From Bradyrhizobium sp. SK17 (GTDB lineage Bacteria; Pseudomonadota; Alphaproteobacteria; Rhizobiales; Xanthobacteraceae), in contig NZ_CP025113.1 of the NCBI RefSeq assembly GCF_002831585.1, positions 7,765,001 through 7,829,000 on the forward strand: a stretch of 64,000 nt of DNA. The letters are read 5' to 3'. The notes under the pieces are model-generated. The model worked only from the letters and a program-made list of their open reading frames with translations, was not told where the DNA came from and ran no database searches. Below are positions 43,398-52,213 of this stretch, piece by piece. The position numbers were made by a program, and so were the translations under genes. The first letter of the stretch is position 1. Each line of letters begins with the position of its first letter.

Positions 43398-44414
43398 CTA
43401 GACGAAGAACGAGTCCGTCACCGGCTTCGGCAGATCCTTTTCTGCCGCGAGAATCTCGCTGCTGCGGATCACCGCCCGACGTGATTTCGGATCGTCCATC
43501 GACACGAAAACGTATTTCAATCGACCGGATCGCGTGGCGCTGACCAGCGTCGCCGCCGGCAGGCCAGTGGTCTTTTCAGATGCGCCATAGGCGGCCTGCG
43601 GCTCGGTGTTCATTGCCTCGCAGCCCGCAGCAAAAATCTTGTAGAGCCGGTCGGCGATGCCCGGATATTTTTCGAGCGCCTGCTGGCGAATGGCGAGGCC
43701 GAGGAACGGCATTTCGGCATTTTCGTGCTTCTGATAGAGCTCGCCCATATTGAGCAATACGTGCAACTTCGGATTCTTTTGCGCACCGATGGTGACGCTC
43801 GGCTCCCAGGTCAGCGCCGCGTCCGCGCGATCGGCCAGCAGCAGCGTGACGCCGCCGAGCGGATGGTCGACGGTCTGAATGGTGCATTCTTTTTCCAAAT
43901 CAAAACCGTAGAAACTATGCAACAGTGACTTCATCAGGCGGAAAGTGCCCGACGCGGTCGGCGCCGCCAATATCTTGCCGCGCAAATCGGTCAGCGATTT
44001 GATCTCATCCGACACGATGACGATGTTCAGAAGGCTGCCGGGATTGATACCGCACAGATAGCGCATCGGCACGCCGGCGAAGGCGTGCACCGCAAACGTG
44101 TCCCAGCTTCCGAAACATATGTCGAACGCGCCGGCAACGAAGTCACCGTAATAGCTCGTCAGCGACGAGTACGGATTCGGCGGATCCAGTATTACCCCGT
44201 TGGCGCGATCGAACCCCTTCGCCAATGTGTAGTCCATGAAGGCCGGCACGAAGCCGGGCGTGAATGTCGCCCAGCTCAGGCGCGGCATATCCGCCGCCCA
44301 GGCCGGAGATACCGCCAGCGCGGCGCTTCCGATCAGGCCTTGCGAAAATGCCCTTCGCGATATCAAGTGTCCGTCTCCCCAACTCTGCTGTTCAGGCGGC
44401 AAAGAATCCGACAT
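43398..44414 (-). CDS. ABC substrate-binding protein, NMT1/SsuA-like (second copy)
   Basis: A 338-aa periplasmic binding protein. The Tat-like signal is SRRAFSQGLIGSAALAVSPAWA. The binding domain has a NMT1/THI5-type layout (DLRGKILAAPTASGTFRLMKSLL, ADRADAALTWEPS). The start at 44414 overlaps the upstream gene; a TTG at 44366 with GGGGAGA ahead would give a tidy signal peptide and may be the real start. It is a paralogue of the protein at 44392-45393. Confidence 0.87.
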   Translation of the reverse strand: MSDSLPPEQQSWGDGHLISRRAFSQGLIGSAALAVSPAWAADMPRLSWATFTPGFVPAFMDYTLAKGFDRANGVILDPPNPYSSLTSYYGDFVAGAFDICFGSWDTFAVHAFAGVPMRYLCGINPGSLLNIVIVSDEIKSLTDLRGKILAAPTASGTFRLMKSLLHSFYGFDLEKECTIQTVDHPLGGVTLLLADRADAALTWEPSVTIGAQKNPKLHVLLNMGELYQKHENAEMPFLGLAIRQQALEKYPGIADRLYKIFAAGCEAMNTEPQAAYGASEKTTGLPAATLVSATRSGRLKYVFVSMDDPKSRRAVIRSSEILAAEKDLPKPVTDSFFV

Positions 44415-45393
44415 CGGCCTTGCGTGTCAGTAAGCCCAGGCGAGCCAGCATGTCCGATGCGGTGATGATGGTGGCCTGCACCTTGGGATCGCTCGCCGCG
44501 CCGTAGGACATCTTGAAGCGGCCAGACTCGCGCGCGATTTTCAGCGTATCGGCATCGATCATGGTGCGCGCAGCATGTTTCGTAGCGACGGCATCGAATT
44601 CCGTGTCGATGATCTTCACGCATTCGGCGACGGCGGCATTGAACCTTGGCGCCATGCCGGACGCGACCATTTCCTTGCGCACGTTGACGCAAAAATACGG
44701 CAGATCGGACCCGATTTTGTCGCGGAAGGATTTGCCTGCGTTGAAGATGACGTCGATGTCCTTGCGCTTCCGCATTCCCGACGAAATCATCGGCTCCCAT
44801 GCCACCGCGGCATCGGCACGATCGGCAATCACCAGCGTCACGCCCTGCGCTGGATTGTCGGCATTCTGCACCTGCGCCACCGTCTCAATGTCCTCGCCGG
44901 CGAGTTCCTTGATGATGGCGCGCGTCATCCGGTACACGCCGGACTGCTGCGGCGCCGCAATCATCTTGCCTTTCAATGCCGTGATCGATTGCGGCCCGGC
45001 TTTGGTGGCGACGATACCGATCATGTCGGCGGTCATCAGCGTGCACAGCAACTGGCAGGGCACTCCGGCCTGATAACGCGTCAGAACGGGATCCCAGCTT
45101 GCGATGATAACATCGGATGAACCCGCGACGAAATCGTTGAACAGCGTGCCGATCGAGGCGTTGAGCACAGGTTCGCCGAGTCTGAAGCCGTTCTTCTCGT
45201 CGAGCTTGCGGTCGCGGATCACGTCGTAGAACACCGTGGTGAATCCGGGCGTCACGGTGGCGCACTTGATCACCGGCAAATCCCGTGCGCACAGAATCTT
45301 CGGGCTTAGCGCCACGAATGCGCCGGCGGACAAGGCGCCGCCCATCAGGGCACGGCGGCTTGGATGCGAATGTCGATCAGTGGTCCTGGCCAT
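44392..45393 (-). CDS. ABC substrate-binding protein, NMT1/SsuA-like (first copy)
   Basis: About 333 aa from ATG 45393, which has GGGAGG eight bases ahead. A Tat-like signal (SRRALMGGALSAGAFVALSP) precedes a binding domain with VTPGFTTVFYDVIRDRKLDE, LKGKMIAAPQQSGVYRMT and IADRADAAVAWEPM. The start overlaps the ATPase gene by 17 bp. Two paralogous binding proteins for one permease suggest two ligands or one sensing and one importing role. Confidence 0.88.
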   Translation of the reverse strand: MARTTDRHSHPSRRALMGGALSAGAFVALSPKILCARDLPVIKCATVTPGFTTVFYDVIRDRKLDEKNGFRLGEPVLNASIGTLFNDFVAGSSDVIIASWDPVLTRYQAGVPCQLLCTLMTADMIGIVATKAGPQSITALKGKMIAAPQQSGVYRMTRAIIKELAGEDIETVAQVQNADNPAQGVTLVIADRADAAVAWEPMISSGMRKRKDIDVIFNAGKSFRDKIGSDLPYFCVNVRKEMVASGMAPRFNAAVAECVKIIDTEFDAVATKHAARTMIDADTLKIARESGRFKMSYGAASDPKVQATIITASDMLARLGLLTRKADVGFFAA

Positions 45394-46171
45394 CTTGATT
45401 GCCTCCCAGAGCATTCTCGATCTGCGATCTGTAGTCGTCGCGTATTTTCTCATCGGTGCGCGCCAGCGTCATCGACAGTTCGAGCATGATTCGCGCGCCC
45501 GGCCCCAAAACGATGACGCGGTCGGCCATTTCCAGCGCGTCGTCGATGCGGTGCGTGACCACGAGGCAGGTCTTGCCGAAATCGCGCGCCACATTGCAGA
45601 AATCCCGTCGCAGACTTTGCGAAGTGATGTGATCGAGTTGACTGAAGGATTCATCGAGCAAGATCAGCATGGGATCGACCGCCAGCGCGCGCGCCAGCGA
45701 GACGCGCTGCCGCATTCCGCCGGACAATTCGTGCGGATATTTGTCTTCGGCGCCCGCGAGATTGACGCGCGCCAGCCATTGCGCGGCTTTGGTCCGCGCG
45801 CTCTTGCGGTCTTCGCCGAGGATCAGCAAACCCAGCTCGACATTCTGCACGGCCGTGCGCCAAGGCAACAGCCGGTCGGCCTGAAAGCCGACCGCGAGCC
45901 GGCCCTTAAGCGCCTTGAACTGCCGGTAGGGGTCAAAGCCTGCCACCGAGACGCTGCCGCCGTCAGGCTGCGTCGTGCCCATGATCAGGTTAAGGACGGT
46001 GGTCTTGCCGGCGCCGGTGCGCCCCAGCAGCGTCACGACCTCGCCGTCGCGCACGTCAAGGCTCAAGTTCTCGATGACGCGATAGCCGCCGAGTTGCTTG
46101 CGCACCCCGCGCAGCGCGATCACCTGGCCGCCGTCGACCTGCGGAACATCGTTCAAAGCCAGCGCGCTCAT
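45377..46171 (-). CDS. ABC transporter ATPase (nitrate/sulfonate/taurine type)
   Basis: A protein of about 264 aa. Walker A is LLGRTGAGKTTVLN, the signature is LSGGMRQRVSLARAL, Walker B is MLILLDE and the switch His is in LVVTHRIDDA. ATG 46171 overlaps the permease stop by 4 bp. It pairs with the permease and the two binding proteins. Confidence 0.93.
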   Translation of the reverse strand: MSALALNDVPQVDGGQVIALRGVRKQLGGYRVIENLSLDVRDGEVVTLLGRTGAGKTTVLNLIMGTTQPDGGSVSVAGFDPYRQFKALKGRLAVGFQADRLLPWRTAVQNVELGLLILGEDRKSARTKAAQWLARVNLAGAEDKYPHELSGGMRQRVSLARALAVDPMLILLDESFSQLDHITSQSLRRDFCNVARDFGKTCLVVTHRIDDALEMADRVIVLGPGARIMLELSMTLARTDEKIRDDYRSQIENALGGNQDGQDH

Positions 46172-47040
46172 CGAACCTCCGCCTTCGGCCGCCACGACAG
46201 CGCCAGCTTTTCGACGCCAGTGACCAGAAGCTGCAACGCGATGTTCAGCACGATCAAGAAGAACGTCCACGCCAGTACTTCGTCGATATGAAACGTCGAT
46301 TGCGCAAGCCCCATGCGCGAGCCCACGCCCACGGCAGACGCCACCAATTCTGCGAAGATCACCATGCGCGTGGCGTAACCGATCACCGATTTCGTGGTCA
46401 TCAGGATATAAGGCACGATATGCGGCATGATCAGGTAACGCAGCGTCTGCGACTGCGACGGCCGGAAGCTCTCGATCATGTCGATCCAGTCCTTCGGCAG
46501 CGCGCGTATGCCGTCATAGACGCTCAACGTATAGAACGGCACAAGAATCATGATGAGGATGAAGAATATCCGCGTCTCCGGATTCTTGAACCAGAACACC
46601 GCGAGCAGAATCCACGACAACGCGGGAATACCCGTGTCGATAATGACGAGCGCACGAATGAACGGACGCAGCAGCGGCGAAATGCCCATGACTAGGCCGA
46701 GCAACACGCCTGCGACCAGCGAAAAGGCCAGCGCCACGCCGAGCCGCGTAAGCGTGATGAAGACGTGGGTGTAATCGGTATCGGCTAGCCGCAGAATTGC
46801 CTGCAGCACCGCCACGGGCGACGGCATGATGTAATCGGGCACATACCAGCTCGCAACGTCCATCGCGAAGATGAGAAGAACGACGACGATCACCGTGGCC
46901 GCGGTCTCCCGGACGGACACGTTGCCGACGAGGGATCTCCACAACGCCGGCTTCGGCGCAGCGCCGTCGCGATGCTCGGTAACCACTTCTGCGCGTTGCT
47001 CCAGTGACAAGAAGCCAGTTCCTCCCGTGCTCATAATCAT
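46168..47040 (-). CDS. ABC transporter permease (nitrate/sulfonate/taurine type)
   Basis: A 290-aa permease with six helices. The coupling-loop region (FRPSQSQTLRYLIMPHIVPYILMTTKSVIGYATRM, here split by helices) has the family EAA-like pattern. It is the first gene of the operon permease-ATPase-SBP-SBP-oxidoreductase. A MarR-type operator lies just upstream. Confidence 0.92.
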   Translation of the reverse strand: MIMSTGGTGFLSLEQRAEVVTEHRDGAAPKPALWRSLVGNVSVRETAATVIVVVLLIFAMDVASWYVPDYIMPSPVAVLQAILRLADTDYTHVFITLTRLGVALAFSLVAGVLLGLVMGISPLLRPFIRALVIIDTGIPALSWILLAVFWFKNPETRIFFILIMILVPFYTLSVYDGIRALPKDWIDMIESFRPSQSQTLRYLIMPHIVPYILMTTKSVIGYATRMVIFAELVASAVGVGSRMGLAQSTFHIDEVLAWTFFLIVLNIALQLLVTGVEKLALSWRPKAEVR

Positions 47041-47074
47041 ACGAGCCGACCCATTCGGATCGCTTTTCTGACCT

Positions 47075-47094
47075 CAACTTAACATATTAAGTTG
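47075..47094. promoter_or_regulatory. MarR-type palindromic operator
   Basis: CAACTTAACATATTAAGTTG has 8-bp perfect arms (CAACTTAA and TTAAGTTG) around CATA. It sits between the divergent permease and MarR genes, 35 bp from the permease start. This is a typical size and spacing for a MarR dimer site and would control both directions. Confidence 0.7.
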
Positions 47095-47153
47095 TGTCGT
47101 CAATGCCGCTTTGGCATAAGATATCTGCAATGCTTCGATCGAGAGGGCAGCAC

Positions 47154-47681
47154 GTGACAGCCTCTGCGCGACCAGAGTCAAAAATCGAAACAGTCGAACG
47201 ACGTGCGGAACGCGACGGCGACATTGCATCCATCCCGTTCGAGCGCGGTCTCCCCGTCAGCCTGCTGCGCGCACGCGAAGCTGTCATGTTTCATATGCGC
47301 CCCGTGCTACGCAGCTTCGGTACCACCGAACAGCAATGGCGCGTTTTGCGTTCGCTCGATATCGCCGAGCCCATGGACAAGACAACCTTGGCCGACCGCT
47401 CGACGTTGCTGATGCCTAGCCTCTTACGCATCCTGAAGGATCTGAAAGGGGAGAGTTTGATCCGTTTCGTCCGATCCACGAGCAATGCCCGCTTGAGCGG
47501 CGTCGCCCTGACGGCGAAGGGGGCAGCCCATGTGGCAACCGTGGCTGCCGCCATCCACGACAAAAGCCAAATCCTGAAGGCCACGATCGGAGAAGACACC
47601 GTCGAGCAGCTGCTGACGTTGTTGCGAGTCGTCGAAGTCCGCCTGACCGCCTTGCGGCAGCACCAGTCCGAGGTGCGCTAG
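47154..47681 (+). CDS. MarR-family regulator (HpaR-like)
   Basis: A 175-aa winged-helix regulator from GTG 47154, which has GAGAGGG ahead; upstream GTG 47094 and ATG 47103 or 47130 give longer proteins. The DNA-binding domain is in FGTTEQQWRVLRSLDIAEPM, LADRSTLLMPSLLRILKDLKGE and LIRFVRSTSNARLSGVALTAKG. Relatives regulate aromatic catabolism operons. It is divergent from the ABC operon and shares the palindrome at 47075-47094. Confidence 0.88.
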   Translation: MTASARPESKIETVERRAERDGDIASIPFERGLPVSLLRAREAVMFHMRPVLRSFGTTEQQWRVLRSLDIAEPMDKTTLADRSTLLMPSLLRILKDLKGESLIRFVRSTSNARLSGVALTAKGAAHVATVAAAIHDKSQILKATIGEDTVEQLLTLLRVVEVRLTALRQHQSEVR

Positions 47682-47833
47682 ACTGCCTTAAATCGAGGTT
47701 CGTTCAGTCGAGTGCTCCGTAAGCAATTCTTCTGGTTCATCTAAGGTCGCAGACCTCACGTCGGCACACCGCTAAGAAGCTGGCGGACACGTCGCAGGAG
47801 CATCCACGCAATGGCTCGTACCTACACCTTGCG

Positions 47834-48394
47834 ATGAGGCTGAGACCACGAGAAGACAAAGGCCTCCCCGGCTGCAAGCTTGCAGTCGAGCAACCGGTAG
47901 CGATCGTAGACCGCGTCCGACGAAATATTCGGCCAATGCCAGTTTCATGCCCGCAGCCCCAAGGTCGCCGCGTCCGCGTGACGGCTTTGCAGCGCGGGGC
48001 CACCGACGCTGACGACAAACTCAAGCGGCTTTATCGGCTAATCGAGGACGGCATAACCAAAATGCACGATGTGCTGAAGGATCGCCTGAACTCGCTGAAG
48101 GCCGATCGAGACCGCGCCAAGGCCGCCCTCGAACGGGCGAAATCGCATTCATCGCAGGCCATCCGGATCGATCCCGCGCTGCTTGAGCAGTTCGGCCGCA
48201 GCGTGCGCGAGAACTTTACCTCCGGATCAATTCCGTTCCGCCAGGCGTATCTGCAATCCCTCATCGACGCGATCGAGGTCGATGACACCCAAATCCGGAT
48301 CAAAGGCAGTAACGACGTGCTCGAAAGATCGGTCCTGGCCAGCGGAACGGGGCTGTTCCGAGTTCGCAGATCAATACTGAGTGGCGCTCCCTAG
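47834..48394 (+). pseudogene. serine recombinase remnant, C-terminal part
   Basis: The frame from about 47960 encodes DDKLKRLYRLIEDGITKMHD, a coiled-coil region, and SIPFRQAYLQSLIDAIEVDD, matching the C-terminus of large serine recombinases. The catalytic N-terminal domain and zinc domain are missing, and the first 40 codons look non-coding. The stop lies inside the tRNA-Glu fragment. It is a relic of an earlier element next to the same site. Confidence 0.75.
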
Positions 48395-48430
48395 GGGAAT
48401 CGAACCCCTGTTTCAGCCTTGAGAGGGCCA
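48382..48430 (-). other. 3' half of a tRNA-Glu gene, probable attachment site
   Basis: Read on the minus strand, the sequence has an anticodon arm GGCCCTCTCAAGGCT (anticodon CTC for Glu), a T-arm AGGGGTTCGATTCCCCT and an acceptor strand ending GCGCCA. The D-arm and 5' acceptor half are absent. This is the classic half-tRNA left at one end of an element that integrated in the tRNA 3' end. The tRNA 3' side points to lower coordinates, so the element lies on the higher-coordinate side, where the integrase is. Confidence 0.75.
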
Positions 48431-48580
48431 AATTATGGATCCGTCTTCGTCCGCCACCGTCCGCCAGTATTCAATGAATTCAATAGCTTAAACGTGCACG
48501 ATACGGTATTGTTTGCCGATGTACATGATCGGATATTCAACGGATATTCGACGTAAAAATAAAACCGCGCGGCGAACGCT

Positions 48581-49966
48581 ATGTCGAAGACACTCACCGA
48601 GGCTCAGATCACGACGGCTAAAGCGCGCTCCCGGCTCGAGCTTGGCGTGCATTGGCGTCGCCTCGATGCCGAAGCGCATCTGGGCTATCGCAAAGGAAAT
48701 CGGGGTGGCGTTTGGCTTGTCCGCTGGCGCAATCACCACGAAGGCGGCAACTACAAACAGGCGCCAATCGGCATCACCAACGACATCAACGACAAGCCTG
48801 CCGACGGGATTCTGACCTTCGAACAGGCCGTCAGAATGGCTCGGGAGGCGGTAACTCGAGCCAGAACAGAAGCAGCGGCACAGGCGGCGGGCCCGGCTCC
48901 TACCGTGCGATCGGCCGTTGAATCCTACGTCAAGGAACGAGATGCTCGGGAAAGACGCCGAACAGGTCGCGACGTCCGATCCGACGCCGGTACGAAGCTG
49001 CGGCGCTACCTTCTCGGGCAAGAAAAGCGCGGCAATCAGGAAGCTGTGGAAGCTGCCCCTCTCGCATCGGTGCATCTGCATGCCTTGAATGAAGACGAAT
49101 TGATAGCTTGGCGCGAGGGTTTGCCGGCGGACTTAAAGGTCACTACCAAGCAGCGGTTCGTCAATGACCTCAAGGCCGCACTAAATGCCGCGTGGCCGCG
49201 GCTTTCCGCAGATCGGAAGAACCTAAACCCAACGTTCCCCGCCATTGTGAAGGCCGGCTTCAGAGCCGAGCGGATCGATGATGACGATGATGTGCCCGTT
49301 GCTCGGGATAACCAGATTCTCACGGATGACGAGGTTGGCGCTATCCTTCAAGCGGTGTGCGAAGTCGATCAGGAGCAAGGATTTGATGGCGATCTATATC
49401 GGATCGTAGTGTGTCTGGCCGCGACCGGCGCGAGGTATGCTCAAGCTAGGCGAATGCGGGTAGGTGACGTACAGGTTTCGGCACGGCGTCTGATGGTGCC
49501 GGGCTCCTACAAGGGACGCGGCGGCAATAGCGGCTCGGACCCGGTCCCAGTGGGTGACGATGTGATTGAGGTGCTTTTGCCAGCAATCGCCGGGCGGCCA
49601 AGTGATTCGCTGCTTTTCGAGCGATGGATCCATGAACAGGAGCCGGGAGGTATCGCGTGGAAGAAGTCTAAACGCGGTCCGTGGAAGAGAGCCGAACTTG
49701 TGCGTCCCTGGAAGGCTGTTCGCGAGCGCGCCGGCATGCCGGAGGTGATTCCCTATGCTTTGCGGCACTCAAGCATCGTGCGCGGTCTCCGAAAGGGCTT
49801 GCCCATCCAACAGGTCGCAAAACTGCACAACACCTCAGTCAAAATGATAGAACGGCACTATGCGAAGTACATCGCGACCGCCTTAGAAGATCTCGCAAGA
49901 GCGGCAGTCGTGTCCCTGGTGCCGCGGAGCGAGGCAAACGTAGTGCCAATGACAAAACGCGCGTAA
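48581..49966 (+). CDS. tyrosine recombinase (phage/island integrase)
   Basis: A 461-aa integrase. The SAM-like arm-binding part covers residues 110-200. The catalytic residues are R285 (ATGARYAQARRM), YALRHSS with R395 (the first His of the HxxR box is Tyr, a known variant), H416 and Y427 (IERHYAKY). It starts 150 bp from the tRNA-Glu fragment and reads away from it. It should be the enzyme that integrated the island. Confidence 0.92.
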   Translation: MSKTLTEAQITTAKARSRLELGVHWRRLDAEAHLGYRKGNRGGVWLVRWRNHHEGGNYKQAPIGITNDINDKPADGILTFEQAVRMAREAVTRARTEAAAQAAGPAPTVRSAVESYVKERDARERRRTGRDVRSDAGTKLRRYLLGQEKRGNQEAVEAAPLASVHLHALNEDELIAWREGLPADLKVTTKQRFVNDLKAALNAAWPRLSADRKNLNPTFPAIVKAGFRAERIDDDDDVPVARDNQILTDDEVGAILQAVCEVDQEQGFDGDLYRIVVCLAATGARYAQARRMRVGDVQVSARRLMVPGSYKGRGGNSGSDPVPVGDDVIEVLLPAIAGRPSDSLLFERWIHEQEPGGIAWKKSKRGPWKRAELVRPWKAVRERAGMPEVIPYALRHSSIVRGLRKGLPIQQVAKLHNTSVKMIERHYAKYIATALEDLARAAVVSLVPRSEANVVPMTKRA

Positions 49967-50038
49967 GGGATCATCCTGCGGCCTTGATCGAATACGTTCG
50001 TCTGATTGAACCGGCACCAGAAGCCCTACCCACGATCT

Positions 50039-50562
50039 TCAGTCAGGGGCTTTGTTGGAGAAATCTCCATATACATCTCCCGAGCACGATCCATCAGTGA
50101 TCGACGCGTTCGCTGGTTCGCCCCACAGCGAGAATGTCAGCTTATCGCCCGGCAAAAAGCGGATGTTCGGAACAACCGCTCCGGCCGCGTGATAGCTCTG
50201 ACCGTCAATTCTAAACATCGGCACCAGGGGAATCTCGATGTATTCCCCCAGAAAGCCGCCGCGGCATGTCGGCCAAGAATGACCTCGATCCCGCCATGGT
50301 TCGGATCTCTCAAGGTCACATCACATCGTGCTGAAGCTCCGGTCAGCTGGAATGACTTCATGTCCGATTGAAAATCGATCACGATTTCAACCGTTGGCTT
50401 TTCACGCGGCGCGGCCGGCGGAAGCGGAAGGTTGACGGCCCATGGCATGATAAAGTGATTACCCTGACGGTTGTCGTTCACTTGCCCGAAAGCCGAAGGG
50501 ACCGCCATAGCCAAGACCCAGATCAGGACCAGCCAATATGGACGCCTTTTCATATTAATCAC
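50039..50562 (-). pseudogene. frameshifted secreted hypothetical protein
   Basis: The N-terminal frame (50137-50562) has a signal peptide (WLVLIWVLAMAVPSAFG) and a beta-like domain up to GGIEVILGR. Another frame (50039 to about 50270) continues with RGGFLGEYIEIPLVPMFRID and GAVVPNIRFLPGDKLTFSLW. Joining the two gives a coherent secreted protein of about 170 aa. The shift lies near 50260-50275 and is not at a homopolymer. Function unknown; cargo of the island. Confidence 0.6.
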
Positions 50563-50593
50563 TCGTCCTATTAGGCAACTCTTTGACGCTCAA

Positions 50594-51613
50594 TCATTGC
50601 GGCGCAAGCTGCTTGCCAAGAAAAATGCAGTCCCAATACATGCTATCTAGCCAGGCTTTCTCGTCCTGATCTCGCTCCCAGGACCATTGATTTCGGCCCT
50701 TTGACGGCCTTGCTGCGGAAGGGCAAAGCTGCAGGAGCAACGCCGTCGTCTGGGGCGTAACGCCATCGGCGAGATATTGGAAGAAGGGGTTTTGGGATTG
50801 CTTCATGATCAGCATTTCTCCCGCGCTATCGAGCTTTGGATCGTTTTTGAGCCCGAGGGTGCGGGCCAACAGCAATTGGACAGCGGCCAAATGCAAGGGG
50901 AATCCCGTGGTATTCACGGAGGCTGATCCGAGAACTTGTTCAGAAACGGATGGAAGCCAATCGCTGGGAAGGTGCAGTTGTCGAAGTATATCGGAGCAAA
51001 GACCGGCCTTCGATGATCCCACGAACTTTCCCGTTGCTTCCAAAAATGCGCAATCGCCTGGGCGAGCAGTACATCGCTTATCTGCATCGTCGGTACAAAA
51101 CCGTACCCATCCCTTTACCAGACACTGGTCGCCAATTTTCGTGAGGCATGGACGATTCGCGTCGAGCCATTGGACCCACCGATCAAATGCGGTCAAATCC
51201 CTCGCCTTTGCTATGTAAAGCATCACGCCCAGCGCCTGGTCCGGCGAAAAGGAAACGTCTGCTCCCGGATGTGAGTCGTTGGTCCAGCCGATCCGGCGTG
51301 GTGATCGCCACCACCGACCGTCAGCCCCTTGCGCAAGGCGCACGGCGTCGCATCCGCGCTGATCGCCCGCTTGGCAAAGCAGGCCGTTGAAAAGCGTCAT
51401 GTCCCCGTCGTCACAATGACTAGGATCACTTGACGAAAACTTTGAAGGAAACTCGCCTGGTGTCGCGGCGCATAGAAACGCCTGTGGCGGCTCCCACCAT
51501 CGCAGGGCTTCGGATAAGTCGGTAGCGAAACTAGCGGAAATATTGAACGCTACGAAAAACTTGATAAAGGACCACACCAAGCGCGCACTACGATTTTTCA
51601 TGGCGGCCCACAT
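50594..51613 (-). CDS. secreted hypothetical protein with many Cys
   Basis: A 339-aa protein. The N-terminal hydrophobic segment (LVWSFIKFFVAFNISASFA) is probably a signal peptide. Ten or more Cys residues are spread through the mature part (FLCAAT, SHCDDGD, LLCQAG, GCDAV, PCLTKIGDQCL, FCTD, RCTARPGDC). A long-helix region (FPLHLAAVQLLLARTLGL) follows. I do not recognise the family. The start could be the ATG at 51601. Confidence 0.7.
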   Translation of the reverse strand: MWAAMKNRSARLVWSFIKFFVAFNISASFATDLSEALRWWEPPQAFLCAATPGEFPSKFSSSDPSHCDDGDMTLFNGLLCQAGDQRGCDAVRLAQGADGRWWRSPRRIGWTNDSHPGADVSFSPDQALGVMLYIAKARDLTAFDRWVQWLDANRPCLTKIGDQCLVKGWVRFCTDDADKRCTARPGDCAFLEATGKFVGSSKAGLCSDILRQLHLPSDWLPSVSEQVLGSASVNTTGFPLHLAAVQLLLARTLGLKNDPKLDSAGEMLIMKQSQNPFFQYLADGVTPQTTALLLQLCPSAARPSKGRNQWSWERDQDEKAWLDSMYWDCIFLGKQLAPQ

Positions 51614-51649
51614 TTCGGTTTGGACAGTTGCTCTATCCAGCGCACTTCG

Positions 51650-52177
51650 CTATTGAGTCGCCTTGCCGAAGGCTCTCGTCGCACCAAGCACCGCATCCTT
51701 TTCGGCTTTAGACAACGAGTTCACTTGTTGATTGAGTGCAGGCACCTCGTTGCGTATCGTCAAGACGGCGTCCGTCAGCTTTTTCAGCGTGTCATATTGC
51801 GCCATGTAGTTCTTGAGCAATTGATCACCCGAAGATACGACCTGCGCCGCCGAGGTTACCCTGATTAAGGCTGCGACAAACTCCTTGCCGTCATTCGGGT
51901 TAGACCAGGCCGGCAATGCGGCTAGCGTTGCGTAGGATGATTTGCCTGACGCTACAATCTTGTTCCATTCATCGGGATGCGCCTGCCGCCAGGTTGCTAT
52001 TGTTTGCGCTCCCCGATTGACCAGATCGTTGTCGGCGCTTGCCAGGGGTGTAGAGAGTGACTGTCCGATTAGAACGAGAGAATCAAGATCGAGAGCAACC
52101 GGCAACGGATCGGCGCACGATACGTTGACATATAGAGTTGCGAGTAAAACCAAAGCGCTTGTGACCAATTTACTCAC
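51650..52177 (-). CDS. secreted helical hypothetical protein
   Basis: A protein of about 175 aa. The start is a GTG at 52177 with GAGGAG ahead. The signal peptide is SKLVTSALVLLATLYVNVSC with Cys close to the cleavage site, so a lipoprotein is possible. The mature part is helical (DQLLKNYMAQYDTLKKLTDAV, LNQQVNSLSKAEKDAVL). It follows the gene at 50594 in reverse order as part of the same strand block. Function unknown. Confidence 0.7.
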   Translation of the reverse strand: MSKLVTSALVLLATLYVNVSCADPLPVALDLDSLVLIGQSLSTPLASADNDLVNRGAQTIATWRQAHPDEWNKIVASGKSSYATLAALPAWSNPNDGKEFVAALIRVTSAAQVVSSGDQLLKNYMAQYDTLKKLTDAVLTIRNEVPALNQQVNSLSKAEKDAVLGATRAFGKATQ

Positions 52178-52213
52178 GGTGCACTCCTCATCCACACTTC
52201 GAGCTTATAGGTG

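Noticed and set aside
48382..48430. Complete tRNA-Glu gene
   Set aside because: The D-arm and 5' acceptor half cannot be found next to it; only the 3' half is present.
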